Under the pieces are notes generated by a model. The model was not told the origin of the DNA and made no database searches. It saw nothing but the letters and a program-made list of their open reading frames with translations. The position numbers and the translations under genes are program-made. Positions 11,950-23,611 of a stretch of DNA of 64,000 nt are shown in pieces. The stretch comes from Hygrophila difformis (Eukaryota; Streptophyta; Magnoliopsida; Lamiales; Acanthaceae): assembly GCA_030278955.1 (NCBI GenBank), contig JAOANR010000004.1, positions 1,488,001-1,552,000 of the forward strand, given 5' to 3'. The number at the start of each line of letters is the position of its first letter. Position 1 is the stretch's first letter.

Positions 11950-12255
11950 AACTTTTGTCGCGGAATCCGAGACTTTGTCGCGGAACACGGTTCCGCGACA
12001 AGGCATAGCGACATCAGAGAGGTCGCGGAATTGAGGGTTGGTCGCGGAGTCATGCTCCACGACAAAGTTCAGTATGGAGACAGTCAACGCAGGTTGTGTC
12101 GCGGAGCGGGGCTTGGTCGCGGAGTCATGCTCCGCGACAAGGTGCATCGCGACAAGATGTGGGGAAGGGTTAAGAAAGAGAAAGGGGGTTTGTCGCGGAA
12201 CAAGGCCTGGTCGCGATGTATGACATCGCGACAAAGGACCTTCCGCGACAAAGAA
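11950..12255. repeat. TCGCGGAA/TTCCGCGA palindrome array in the 3' region, copy 1
   Basis: The motif family of the LTR recurs here outside the LTR: TTTGTCGCGGAA, GGTTCCGCGACAAGG, GGTCGCGGAGTCATGCTCCG and similar palindromes every 30-70 bp. Loop sequences differ from those in the LTR (CATG as well as GTG), so this block has its own history and is not a simple copy of the LTR block. Confidence 0.85.
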
Positions 12256-12603
12256 TTTTTGAATTTTCAAATTTTCTTGGACTGGGCCCGAGTGTGGTAT
12301 TGGGCCTGCGTCCATTTTATTTGATTTGGGCTGAATAAATTCAGTCCAAGTAAATTCAAAATGCTGGGCTGAAAATTAAACAATCCACTTGCATAAAATT
12401 AGGTTGGGTTAGTTCCATTTATCTGTGAATTTTGTTTCGGGTATTGAATTTCTTCAATTCCCGAAAACGTTTTCTTAGACTAATGGAACTAATCCAACCA
12501 AGAACCTGGTTTTCCATGTTACTCTTATCTGCTCCTCTTTTTTTGGGGGTTCCGAACTTCTGCAAGATAGATGAATGAAATGCATTAGATTTTCTCCAAA
12601 TAT

Positions 12604-12640
12604 CAACATCCTCACATTTAGAGTCTTAGTACTCTAAATG
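12604..12640 (-). repeat. Internal PPT-like copy on a hairpin (copy 1, just after gag-pol)
   Basis: CAACATCCTCACATTT (PPT complement) runs into a perfect inverted repeat, ACATTTAGAG and CTCTAAATGT around an 8-nt loop. It lies about 100 bp past the end of gag-pol. Confidence 0.75.
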
Positions 12641-12736
12641 TTTAATTGATCTTTGGGTACTTGCTCGTCATGAAATAAGTGCTGTAAATATATATATATA
12701 TATAAACTAAAATTTTTGTGTTTTAAATGCTGTTTC

Positions 12737-15700
12737 TTATTGAGTGTAGGCCGGGTCTGCCACTGCTTGGCTTTCTTTCTCCGGATCGAACTGTCCAAGG
12801 TACTCTTTTAATCGTTGTCCATTCACCACTATATCGCCCCTGCCAGTTCGAATCCTGACAGCTCCATTTTTAAACACCTCTAGTACTTCATGTGGTCCTT
12901 CCCATCTAGATTTGAGCTTTCCGGGGAATAGCTTCAACCTAGTATTGAACAATAACACATGTTGACCAACATAAAAATACTTAGGTTTGATCCGGCGATC
13001 GTGCAACTTCTGGGTCCGCTCCTTCTAAATTCGAGAGCTTTCATAAGCTTGCGCTCGTATTTCCTCAATTTCATTGAGGTCCAACTTACGTTTGCTCTGA
13101 GCAACTTTCGGATCGAAGTTAAGCGTTTTAACGGCCCAGTAAGCTTTATGCTCTAGCTCTACGGGTAAATGACAGGCTTTTCCGAAGACCAGCCTATATG
13201 GAGACATCCCGATGGGAGTCTTATATGCTGTGCGGTATGCCCATAGAGCATCATTGAGCTTACGTGCCCAATCCTTACGGGTTATCCCGACAGTGGCTTC
13301 GAGTATGTGTTTGATTTCGCGATTGGATACTTCGACTTGACCACTAGTCTGGGGATGATAAGGCGTGCCTATCTTATGGAGGATCCCATTTTTACTCATT
13401 AAAGTTTCAAAACCTTTATTAATAAAGTGTGTTCCTCCATCAGATATCACCACCCTAGGTACGCCAAATCGACTGAAAATGTTGTTCTTGAGGAACTTGA
13501 TGACTTGGCTACCATCATTGGTCGGTAATGCGACAGCCTCGACCCATTTGGATACGTAATCGACAGCTACCAAGATATAGTAGTTTCCACCAGATGGTGG
13601 AAACGGTCCCATGAAGTCAATGCCCCATACATCAAAGATCTCAAGTGTGAGAATCCCCTTTTGAGGCATCTCATCCCTCTTGAAGATGTTTCCTAATCTT
13701 TGGCATCTGTCACAGCCCTTAACAAATGTCCTGCAATCCTCATAGATATGAGGCCAATAAAATCCACATTCGAGGACCTTGTGGGCCGTTCGAGCGGGAC
13801 CATGGTGACCTCCATATTCTGATTCATGGCATTTTCTGACAATTTGATAAGCTTCATGCTCGGTCACACATCGCCTGATTATTAAATCAGGGCAGTGTTT
13901 GAAGAGATAAGGTTCTTCCCAGAAGTAACTTAATACATCTCGTTTGAACTTATTCCTCTGATGATAGTTCGAAAACTGTGGGGTTACTCCGCATGCCAAG
14001 AAGTTAGCGATGTCGGAAAACCATGGACAAGCTTGATTGTGCAGATGCAACGCGAACAACTGTTCGTCCGGGAAATCTTCATTGACGGCTTTTTCCTTTT
14101 TATCATTATCTAATCGAGATAAGTGGTCAGCAGCACCATTATCTCGACCTCGCCTATCTTTTATTATGATGTCGAATTCTTGCAACAGAAGTACCCACCT
14201 GATTAATCGAGGTTTTGCATCTTGCTTGCTAAACAAGTATCTCAATGCTGTATGATCGGTGTATACTATGGTCTTCGTACCTATCAGGTACTGTCTGAAC
14301 TTGTCAAACGCGAAAACTACAGCATACATCTCTTTCTCCGTTGTGGTGTAGTTAACTTGGGCTTCATTCAGGGCATGACTTGCGTAATGAATTACGCAGT
14401 GTCTCCCATCCTTATGTTGTCCAAGAACTGCGCCTACGGCGAGACCACTAGCATCGCACATTACCTCGAAAGGCAGTGACCAATCGGGTGGTTGCACTAT
14501 CGGTGCAGAAACCAACATCTTCTTGAGCGTGTCAAAGGCTTGGACACACGCTTCATTTATTAAGAAAGGATTTTCTTTACAAAGCAGATTAGTGAGCGGC
14601 TTGGCAATTTTAGAGAAATCCTTAATGAATCGCCGGTAAAAACCGGCATGCCCTAAGAAGCTCCTAACTGATTTGATCGAGTTAGGAAGAGGGAGATTCG
14701 AAATGATGGAAACTTTGGCTGGATCAACTTCAATGCCTGCACGAGAAATGCGATGACCTAACACTATGCCCTCAGTGACCATAAAATGGCACTTTTCCCA
14801 ATTTAAAACCAAGTTAGTGTCCTCACACCTCTTTAAAATCTTAGCAAGATTGGTCAAACAATCTTCGAACGTATCTCCATATACAGAGAAGTCATCCATA
14901 AAGACCTCAATGCATTTTTCGATAAATTCAGAGAAAATAGACATCATGCATCTTTGAAAAGTAGCAGGTGCATTGCACAAACCAAAAGGCATCCGTCGAT
15001 AGGCAAAAGTGCCGCACGGGCAAGTAAAAGTGGTTTTATCATGGTCTTCACTGGAAATAACAATCTGATTATAACCAGAATAACCATCCAAAAAGCAATA
15101 AAACTCTCTCCCTGCCAACCTCTCAAGCATCTGATCAATGAATGGCAATGGAAAATGGTCCTTGCGTGTGGCCTCTTTCAGCTTCCGGTAGTCGATACAA
15201 ACTCTCCATCCGGTCACTGGCCTGGTTGCAACCTCTTCTCCTTGCTCATTCTTGGTTATGCACATCCCTCCTCGTTTGGGTACGACCTGCACTGGGCTAA
15301 CCCATTTGCTATCAGAGATAGGATAGATTATACCAGCATCTAAGAGCTTGATAACTTCTTTCCTTACCACTTCCTGCATAAGGGGGTTCAATCGCCTCTG
15401 AGGTTGACGGGAGGGTTTAAACTCTTCTTCCATTAGAATCCTGTGCATGCAAATAGAAGGGCTTATTCCTTTTATATCAGAAATGGTCCAACCTATTGCA
15501 TGTACATGTTTCTTAAGAACGGCCACCAGAGCATTTTCCTGCTCTTGGGAGAGCTTAGCCGAAACAATCACGGGTAACTTTTTATGTTCTGCGAGGAACG
15601 CGTACTTGAGATGATCGGGTAATGTTTTAAGTTCAAGCTCTGGTGGACATTCAACGGAAGGGAGTAGTTTGCGAGAATTGGGTAGTGGGAGAACAGATTT

Positions 15701-18697
15701 ACCTTCGGGATCCTGCATCAGTACAGGATCCTCTTCCTCCTCTTGGTTGGCGTCATCATGGAAGTCGATGCCGTCAAATTCCTCCAAATCCCCTGTTTCG
15801 GGATCGGCAAAGTGAACGGCTTTGCATCCTTTGTGCTCCACGCCGGCAGACTTCAGTACCTGCTTTGATGGTTCATCCAGCATCATTTCACAATCAAGTT
15901 CAGAGTCAAGCTCTTCCCTAACTATTACATTTTCAAATGAAAAACAAGAACTGTCATTCGGAAATTTCTGCAATTTCTCCATATCAAAGATGATCTCCTC
16001 GCCATCGACCCTTAAGGTGACTTTTCCGGATTTAGCGTCAATCAGTGCACCACCAGTGGCTAGAAATGGGCGTCCAAGGATAAGCGGCATTTCAGAATCC
16101 TCTTCAATGTCGAGGACGATGAAGTCGACCGGGAAAAGAACCTGCCCGGTTTTGACTACAACATCCTTAAGGATTCCTACGGGCTGAGTGATCGAGCTGT
16201 CTGCAAGTTGCAGTCTCATCTTGACCGGTTGAATTTCTCCAAGCTTAAGGCGAACAGCCATAGCTAGTGGCATCACATTGATGCTTGATCCTAAATCACA
16301 AAGCCCCATACTCACTTTGGCCTTTCCGAATTGTACTGGAAGTGTGCAACATCCGGGGTCCTCTTTCTTTTCAGGCATTCTCCTCTGAACGATGGCACTG
16401 CATGTGCTGTTGAGAATAATTACCTCTTCCTGCTCAACCTGCCTTTTTCCTGAAATCAATTCTTTCAAGAACTTAGCATAGATGGGCATTTCGGAAATCA
16501 TTTCTGTGAGAGGAATGGTTATCTCTACAGACTTTAATCGTTGCAGAAATTTCTTGAATTTAAGATCATGTTCTTTATTTTTAAGCCGCGCAGGATAAGG
16601 AATCCTGGGCATGTACTTGTTATTAGCAATTTTTGGTGGTGAAGGGAAGGAAGTTGTACCTTCACCTGTACCCTTATCTGGTTCAGCCGTTTCAGGCGCA
16701 GCTTCAGTCTGCAATTCGGCTGTCTCTTTTTCTGCTTCGTTCCCATTATCAGCTTCCTTACCAGCATTGTCAACAATATCATCCTCTTCAAATTCCGCTC
16801 TAGTATCTGCTCCCTTTGGCCCAGCTAGTACTCTTCCAGATTTCAAGGTTATTGCCTTGCATTGCGGGTTCTTTTCTGCAGTGCTTGGCAATGTTCCTTT
16901 GTCCCTTTTCTGCATCTCATTAGCCATCTGTGTAACTTGGGTCTCCACATTTCTGATGGAGGCCTGCAGTTGATTGTTGATCTCTTTCTGACTAGTGATG
17001 AAATCAGTCATTAGATTCTCAAGCCTTGAAGGAGGCTTTTGATTCTGATTCTGATTTTGATGCTGATTCTGATTCCACTGGCCTTGGTTTGGGACAAACT
17101 GAGGCTGGAAACTCTGATTGGGCTGAAAGTTCTGGAAATTCTGAGGCGGCCTCTGCTGGATCTGAGGTTGGAAACCTGGATTCTGAAAATGTTGGCCCCT
17201 GTTCTGATTGAATCCTTGGTTCTGCTGAGGGTTGAACTGTTGTTGCTGTGGCTTGTTCAAGAGATGTGAGTTCAAGGCGTTGTTGTTTGAATAAGACAAA
17301 TTCGGGTGTCTATTTGGAAAAGCTCCTGCATAGTTACAGCTCTCAGCTGCGACTTGCTCGCATGTGTCAGTTGCATGCGCGCCTTGACACAGTCCACAGA
17401 TCACATCAGTTTGCTGTCCCTGCGCAGAACTTCCAACTCCTTGATTTACAGACAACGCTGCCACTTGCTCTTGAAGCTTTTCAATGTCTGACTTCTCTAC
17501 TGTACCTACAGCACATAAACTACGAGGGGGAGTGAGATTACCATCATCAGTTAGAACAGAACGGTTTACACTCATGGCTTCAATCTTTGCCCAGGCTTGG
17601 TCCATCGGTATATAGAGCAAATGTTGACCACCAGCAGCATCGAGCATGGATTTCCATGCTGGGGTCAGACCACTGTAGAACTTTCTCAGTCTCTCCCAGT
17701 CATGGAAGCCATGTTGAGGACACTTTCTGAGCAGGTTGAAGAATCTTTCCTTTGCATCATACAAGGACTCGTCTGGTTTCATCTTGAAGTCCGCAATTTT
17801 GGAGCGGCATTCATCCACCTTGGACTCCGGGAAGTATTTTGCTAGGAAGTTTCTGATCACATCTTCCCATGTAGACTTCTGATTTACGGGCAGTGACTTG
17901 TACCATGTTCGTGCTCCGCTTGTCAGAGAGAAGGGGAATAGCCTTAGTCGAATAGTGTTTGCGGGTACATCACGATTCTTGATCGTGTCACACAATTCTA
18001 GGAAGGTTTGCAGGTGATCATGGGGATCTTCATGACTTGCTCCGGCAAACTGGTTGCTCTGGACTAGATTGATTAGGGCCGGTTTCAATTCGAAATTCCT
18101 GGCCAGGAATGGAGCTTGTCCAGGAATGTTCAGATATGGCTCTAAAATCGGCTGCATGTAATCAGCAGCAGCTGCTGCTTGATGATTGTTCTCAGGCCCT
18201 CCTTGGTACTGCTGTGGGTAGTAGTTCTGAGGCATGAAATAGTTCCTCGGATCATTGAAATCATTCGGATTCGGGGGATTCTGATGGGGGTTATGGTATT
18301 GCTGATTCTGTTGGTTTGGGAAATTTTGCTGATTTGGTTGGTTTTGGTTGTTTGGTGGGTTTTGGTTCGGGTTGGGAGGGGGTGCCTCGAAGTGCTGCTG
18401 CTCCATGTTTGGTGGATTCCCACCCCCTTGTATGATTTGGGGAGGGGGATCATCCAAATCATCATGATCAGCATCTTCGGGGTCTTCCTCAATGTTGTGA
18501 AGTGGGGGATTGGGTTGAATGATTGGTGGGATGTCAGGGTTTGCCATTTCGGAAATATCGCTGCTGGTGCTTGGCGAAAGTAATGCCTGTCGTTCCCGTT
18601 CCCTTCTTCGTTTAGTCTCCGCCCTAAGACGTCGAGCTGTCTTTTCTATCTCTGAATTAAACGGGATCTCGGCTGGCGTCTGCTTCCTCCTTTGCAT
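12737..18697 (-). pseudogene. gag-pol: Athila gag-pol polyprotein, copy 1 (one nonsense codon)
   Basis: One frame of about 1,986 codons starts with ATG at 18697 and ends at 12737, broken once by TAG at 13025-13027, where copy 2 has a Tyr codon. The first 1,890 residues are open. Domains in order: Athila-type gag (about 200-370), Gln/Asn/Pro-rich stretches, a zinc-knuckle-like CX2CX3HX4C (about 435), aspartic protease (CDLGSS, about 797), reverse transcriptase ([20 protein letters not shown], about 1265), RNase H (CDASG, about 1411), integrase HHCC and D,D,E core (GIDFMG, ISDGG, GQVEVSN, about 1625-1790). The stop removes only the last ~95 residues of the integrase C-terminus. The RT region reads [11 protein letters not shown] where copy 2 has TCPYGTFAYRR. 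Gag and pol share one frame with no frameshift. Confidence 0.95.
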
Positions 18698-18863
18698 AGA
18701 ACAACGGCTTCAATAATGACAGTACCTGTACAATCCCCAGGTTAGAAGTGGTTCTGAAAGTGAATATTTATAATTATATGTATAGGCTACTCTAGGAGCA
18801 ATGAGGAGTGTAATTCTCTAAATAAAACGGCGCTGCATCCTCCCCGGCAACGGCGCTGCATCC
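18698..18863 (-). other. Leader between PBS and gag, copy 1
   Basis: The short untranslated leader contains the second PBS-like copy and a possible splice donor (CAG|GTACTG in sense) about 35 nt before the gag ATG. A donor here could join to the acceptor before the F-box exon; this is inference. Confidence 0.45.
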
Positions 18864-18881
18864 TCCCCGGCAACGGCGCCA
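18841..18881 (-). promoter_or_regulatory. tRNA-Asp primer-binding site, partly duplicated (copy 1)
   Basis: 18864-18881 is the complement of TGGCGCCGTTGCCGGGGA, an 18-nt match to the 3' end of plant tRNA-Asp including CCA, directly abutting the LTR. A 23-bp tandem duplication places 16 nt of the same PBS again at 18841-18856, lacking the terminal TG/CA bases next to the LTR. Copy 2 has one PBS only. Confidence 0.93.
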
Positions 18882-21780
18882 TGAAACTTTTGACAAGTTT
18901 CGTTAACACGAGCTTTTTCTAAAATTATACCAGGTTAGATTTATTAAATGAAAAGCGTTATGATTCACGGGAAAGGGTTTAGGGATATATCAAGATTATT
19001 AGTCTTTTTATTACTCAAGTATGGTGCTTTGGTTTTAAATGGCGCTGTGGTCCTCTCTGTCATGAAATGTTGACAAATCTCATGGCATAGCCGGGATAGG
19101 TTGACCTTCAGCCTGTCACACTGAGGATCCCCGACAAATATGCCATGATACTTCTCATCAATTCTTGCCATAAGATTTCCTGCCATGAAACTTTTGACTG
19201 GCTCCCACTACATGAGTATTTTCCGAAACATCATGGTCCTGGTTTAGGTTTTATTTAATGAAACCAATTTATGATGGCGGTGTTGTGATTAGGGATATAT
19301 TTATACGTAGTCATGTTTTTATTGCTCGTAGTTAAGAAACTGTGCTCCCAAAAGCGCATGGTGTCAAAAATTGCAGTAATTTATAGTAAGACCGGATCGT
19401 TCACTGGAGGATGTGCGATAGAAGCAGGGCCCACGTCGTTTTACTAGATTTTCCATTCGTATTGCTCAATAGGTTTGAAAGATGATTAATATCTACTAAC
19501 ATGAATTTAAACTAGATCTTGAAAGCAGTTAAATTAATCTACAAAGCAAATAAATCTATTCTAGAAAGCGGATAAGAATTATTCTAGGAATGCAGTAAAC
19601 ATTATCTACGAAAGCAGGGAAAAGGTGCATTGTGCCAACCGTGAAGTTGAGTCACAATGTAGACAGAAAGGACAGGAAGAAAAGAACGAAAATTGGACAA
19701 GAGCGAGATACAGCAATATTAAACTTCCATTTTCATACGCAGATCTTTGTTTGGGATAAATCTATCAGATAGCTAATTCTCATGCTCTCAATAAGGCTTT
19801 CCCTTTAACAGACAGGTATTGCAATATGAGTTTACATGTTCTTAAGACCGCAAATTCTAAGATACCACAGATTCGTAACTGCCCTGGCCTGGGTGTGTTA
19901 CTTCATCTGTGGTGGAAAAGCAACACCCGACACATCATTTATTGAAATGCCAAGTACCACTATCATTCTCCCATGTCACACCCAAAGTTTTGAATTCAGC
20001 CCTAAACTATCCCTTAACTGTCAATCCTAGTAGCAGTTACACAACTCTCAATACAACCGAGTGACCTCTAATGAAAGCGGTTAAAAGAAAGCGGCAAAGA
20101 AAGCATTTAAACCTATCGCTCGGAGGTTTTGAAAATCTGACCCTGGTAGTAAAAGACAGCTCCCCATCAGAATGAAGGAGTATGGATCAAGAATTCCCGG
20201 CTCTCAGTGAACCACTAGTGTGTTCACTTCCTTACGGGTGATTATGAGATACAAACTAATGAAATGAACTAATAAATCAGTTCGTTTCGGATGCACTCAC
20301 TCAGGACTCAAAAGTAGGCTTTGGCAGAAGAAGATAGCAGTTGAAAGAAAACTCAACCCTATCTTAGAAAATAACCAAGGCCTGGATGATGTTCCTCTAA
20401 GATTATTTACTACACTGTATTTGAATCCAAGTGGACCCCATCTCGGTGTAGCACTTAATCTTACATTTCCATCAACCAGCAATTTTGGAAAATAATGGAT
20501 TTGAAAGTCATTCCCTGTCAGGTACTAGACTCTCAGTTAAAACACAGACCCTTTCAGTCTAGGCGAGACCTAATCGCTGAATCTGCTTCTTAATTTCCCA
20601 AAATACAACCCTTGACAGAATATGAATTAGTCATAACTGGAAGAATTTATCCCTTACTCAGATCCGGATTTTATAAAGAAGTTTTTGTTGGAAATTTATA
20701 AAACAATATCTGTTTAAGATCTAGACTTCTATTGTCCAAGGGAAGGATCCCAAAATAAGTACAGACCACAGTAGTATATAATATTATCATGCATAAAGAT
20801 ATATGGAAGTGTAAAATTAATTGACCCAAAATATAAATGCGGGTCTAAACAGAAGGTGAAACACGGAATGAAGTGGTCAAGGGACCAAAGTAATGGCAGA
20901 ATAATTAGGTGGACTGTAAACATCTACTGTCCAATTTCCTAATCACTCGGATGGAGCGAATTTAGACTGCTTAGACCCTATAATGGTGGTGTCAACACCA
21001 GTTGGGCCTCCATTGTCTGTGAATTCGGATAAAAACCTACATGCTTCCCTTCTATAATGATCATCAGTTGGCATTGACTGATGCCACTGACTCCCAGTAC
21101 GGATTGGGATTCAGGTTTGGAAATTAAGATAATAAAAATAAAACTGTATCTGGATGGGAGTCAGCCGAGCAGCTATTATAACCCCGGATAGGCGAACCGC
21201 CAAGGCTTCCACTGACAGCCATCCAGACCATGCAAAATAACAATTAGTAACTAATACCCAGAATACGAGCTAGTTATCCATGAGGGAGTACCCGCCAACA
21301 TTAGTCTGATGTATTCTTTACTAATGATTCCACACAACACACAAAGACAAAATAAATAAGAAACAAAAGAAGATCCCTTGTATGAGAGACATTGGTTTCT
21401 CATGCAAGGTTGTGGATTAGGTCCACATGTGATGGTCTTAAATAATCCTTCCTACCATAATTAATTACAGTCCAGATTATCTGTTTAAGCCATCAGGATT
21501 TTGTTTATACAAGAATGTTTTAATGGCAATTGAACAAAGGTCCTTTAGTCATGATGATCATTGAAGTTTGATTATTGCTAATCTCAATCTTTAATCATTA
21601 ATGAGTCAAGGGTTCAATCAGTTAAGTGATGCAAATGGAGAATCAAAATTTGGGCAGCATAACACCCTATATTGCAATTCCAGAATGTTACATCCTAACC
21701 CGTGGGGCTATGATGTGGGTGTTGCAATATAAAATAGGGAGAGAATGAAGTTTGTTTGAGATTAAATAGAGGGAGAGAAA

Positions 21781-22320
21781 TCCTTGTCGCGATATCATAA
21801 ATTTTGTCGCGGACCGAGGTCCGCGACATGGACATCCCGACAAGTTTTTAGAATTTTTGGCAGCATAACGCCTCTTTGTCGCTATGTGAGATTTTGTCGC
21901 GGAACGTGGTTCCGCGACAAGAGTGACATCGCGACAAAGTGTTTTCAGAAAATTCCTAAAGCATTTGAACCCTTGTCGCTATGCATGGAAATTTTGTCGC
22001 GGAATGTGGTTCCGCGACAAGGTGTTCCGCGACAAGGTGTTCAAAGATCAAGGAACATGGCATAATTTTTCTGTCTCAGAATGGGATTTTGTCGCGGAAC
22101 GTGGCTCCGCGACAAGATGATTCCGCGACAAGAAGCCATGAAGACAAAATGCAAGAGTTTGGCTCCTTTGTCGCTATGCATGGACAGTTTTGTCGCGGAA
22201 CGTGGCTCCGCGACAAGGTATTCCGCGACAAAGGGTTTTAAATTATGGAGACAAGTGTCTTGAAACACCTTGGTCGCGGAACAGCCATTTTGTCGCGGAA
22301 CGTGGCTCCGCGCTAGAAGG
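21781..22320. repeat. TCGCGGAA palindrome array, large block (5' LTR, copy 1)
   Basis: Same block as at 6495-7030, with nearly identical sequence and spacing. Confidence 0.9.
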
Positions 22321-22980
22321 CGGTTGGCGCCCAAGGTGGTTCAGGACAAAAGTCAGAAAAAGCAGAAATGAACAGTGGCATGCAAACAGCGTGATCTCAC
22401 CCTATTTCAGATCAAAAAGCTATTCTAAGCTAAAAATAAGCAAGAAACATTCAAAATAAGGAAGAACATGCTTAAACAAAAATAACAAGGATGGGCAGAA
22501 TATTAAAATAAAGCAGGAGTCCTAATCTAGGGTTTGATCACACATCCACACAACATTATCCATAATATGCCAACAGTAAACATAAAAATAACAAGATGGG
22601 GGTCAAATGACCCCAAAATGAAAAAAGAAAGCATAAATCCATGGGGTGTGAGACCCATTTCATGATTTGGGACACAAATGATGAATGTTTTCCCATATTA
22701 TTGAAGAGGTGTTGTTAATACCCATGATTTGGGTATTACAAACCCTAAAACAAGAGTTTAGAAACCAAAACATGGTATAAAAGTGGCTATCTAGATCACT
22801 GTGAACAGTAAAATACTAAGACAAACACTAAACTAAACTAAACTAAGGGCAATAATTAAATAATACAAGAAAATAAATCTAAGCTACACTACCTAAGAGA
22901 GAACTCCTACTGCCTTGCCTTCAAGAGAGCTCTACTCAACAAAATTCCAACCAACCCTCTGGCTCATGGGAGACACCTCA

Positions 22981-22989
22981 TATTTATAG
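22981..22989 (-). promoter_or_regulatory. TATA box of the 5' LTR, copy 1
   Basis: CTATAAATA on the - strand, about 620 bp downstream of the U3 start. This is the likely promoter for the genomic transcript of copy 1. Confidence 0.65.
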
Positions 22990-23079
22990 AAGTGTAACCC
23001 TAAGCCCATGGGCCTTGATTCTAGCCCATTGTGTCTTAAGACGTCACACACATCACAGCTTTGTCTCGGAGCATCAAGT

Positions 23080-23305
23080 TTGGTCGCGGAACACACTGCA
23101 TGTGGCAAAGCTTCTCGACTGGGTCTTGTGTCTCTACTTGTGCATCTTGGTCGCGGAATGGACCTTTGTCGCGGGACAGGGCATCGCGACAAAGGTATCG
23201 CGCCAAGGGGCTTTGGCTGGTCTTCTCCTTCATCTGAGCTTGCTTGGTCGCGGAGTGTTCCTTTGTCGCGGAACCATGCATCGCGCCAAGGGGCTTCCGC
23301 GACAA
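23080..23305. repeat. TCGCGGAA motif array, small block (5' LTR, copy 1)
   Basis: Same block as at 7790-8010. In this LTR it lies upstream of the active-position TATA box, so any protein binding it could affect transcription. Confidence 0.8.
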
Positions 23306-23611
23306 AGGTCTTCCTGGGCCTGCTGGATTGGGCCAGATGGGCCGAAAATATTCTTTTTGTGGGTTTTTCTATCTTTTTCCCATCTTTTTGTTTCCTTTTC
23401 TTTTTCTCATGCTTTTGGATTTTTCTAACATAAATATGTAATAAAATTACATATTTATGCCTTTTTCTTACCAGCTTATTATTTTTACAATTATGCATAA
23501 ATCAGTCCAATTCGACTGCTTTCTTACTTAATGTAAGACCGGAATGCGATCAAATGCCCGTTTAAGACACGGAAATGGATTGAAAATAATGGTCATTTTT
23601 GGCCATTATCA

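Larger units (their letters stand above)
10758..12736 (-). other. Non-coding region of Athila copy 1 between gag-pol and F-box gene
   Basis: No credible gene is seen. The stretch contains the TCGCGGAA array (11950-12255), a second internal PPT hairpin (12604-12640) and a short (TA)n run near 12690. The ORFs inside come from the array motif and are not supported as genes. Confidence 0.7.
3596..23611 (-). mobile_element. Athila-type Ty3/gypsy LTR retrotransposon, copy 1 (20,016 bp)
   Basis: On the - strand the order is 5' LTR (23611-18882), tRNA-Asp PBS, gag-pol frame (18697-12737), a 4.4-kb 3' region with an F-box-like gene (10656-9996), PPT, and 3' LTR (8324-3596). The ends are TG...CA with a perfect 5-bp target duplication. 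The two LTRs differ at about 12 base positions and 3 single-base indels by eye, about 0.3 percent, so the insertion is recent. Gag, protease and RT sequences resemble the Athila clade. LTRs of 4.7 kb are unusually long even for Athila. One nonsense codon in the integrase C-terminal region makes the copy probably non-autonomous. Confidence 0.97.
18882..23611 (-). repeat. 5' LTR of Athila copy 1 (4,730 bp)
   Basis: This is the direct repeat of 3596-8324 and ends ...CCATTATCA before the target duplication. Differences from its partner are scattered single bases (for example the C/T before the shared AAATGGCGC near 3750 versus 19036) plus three 1-bp indels. The TATA box in sense is at 22981-22989. 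Confidence 0.97.
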
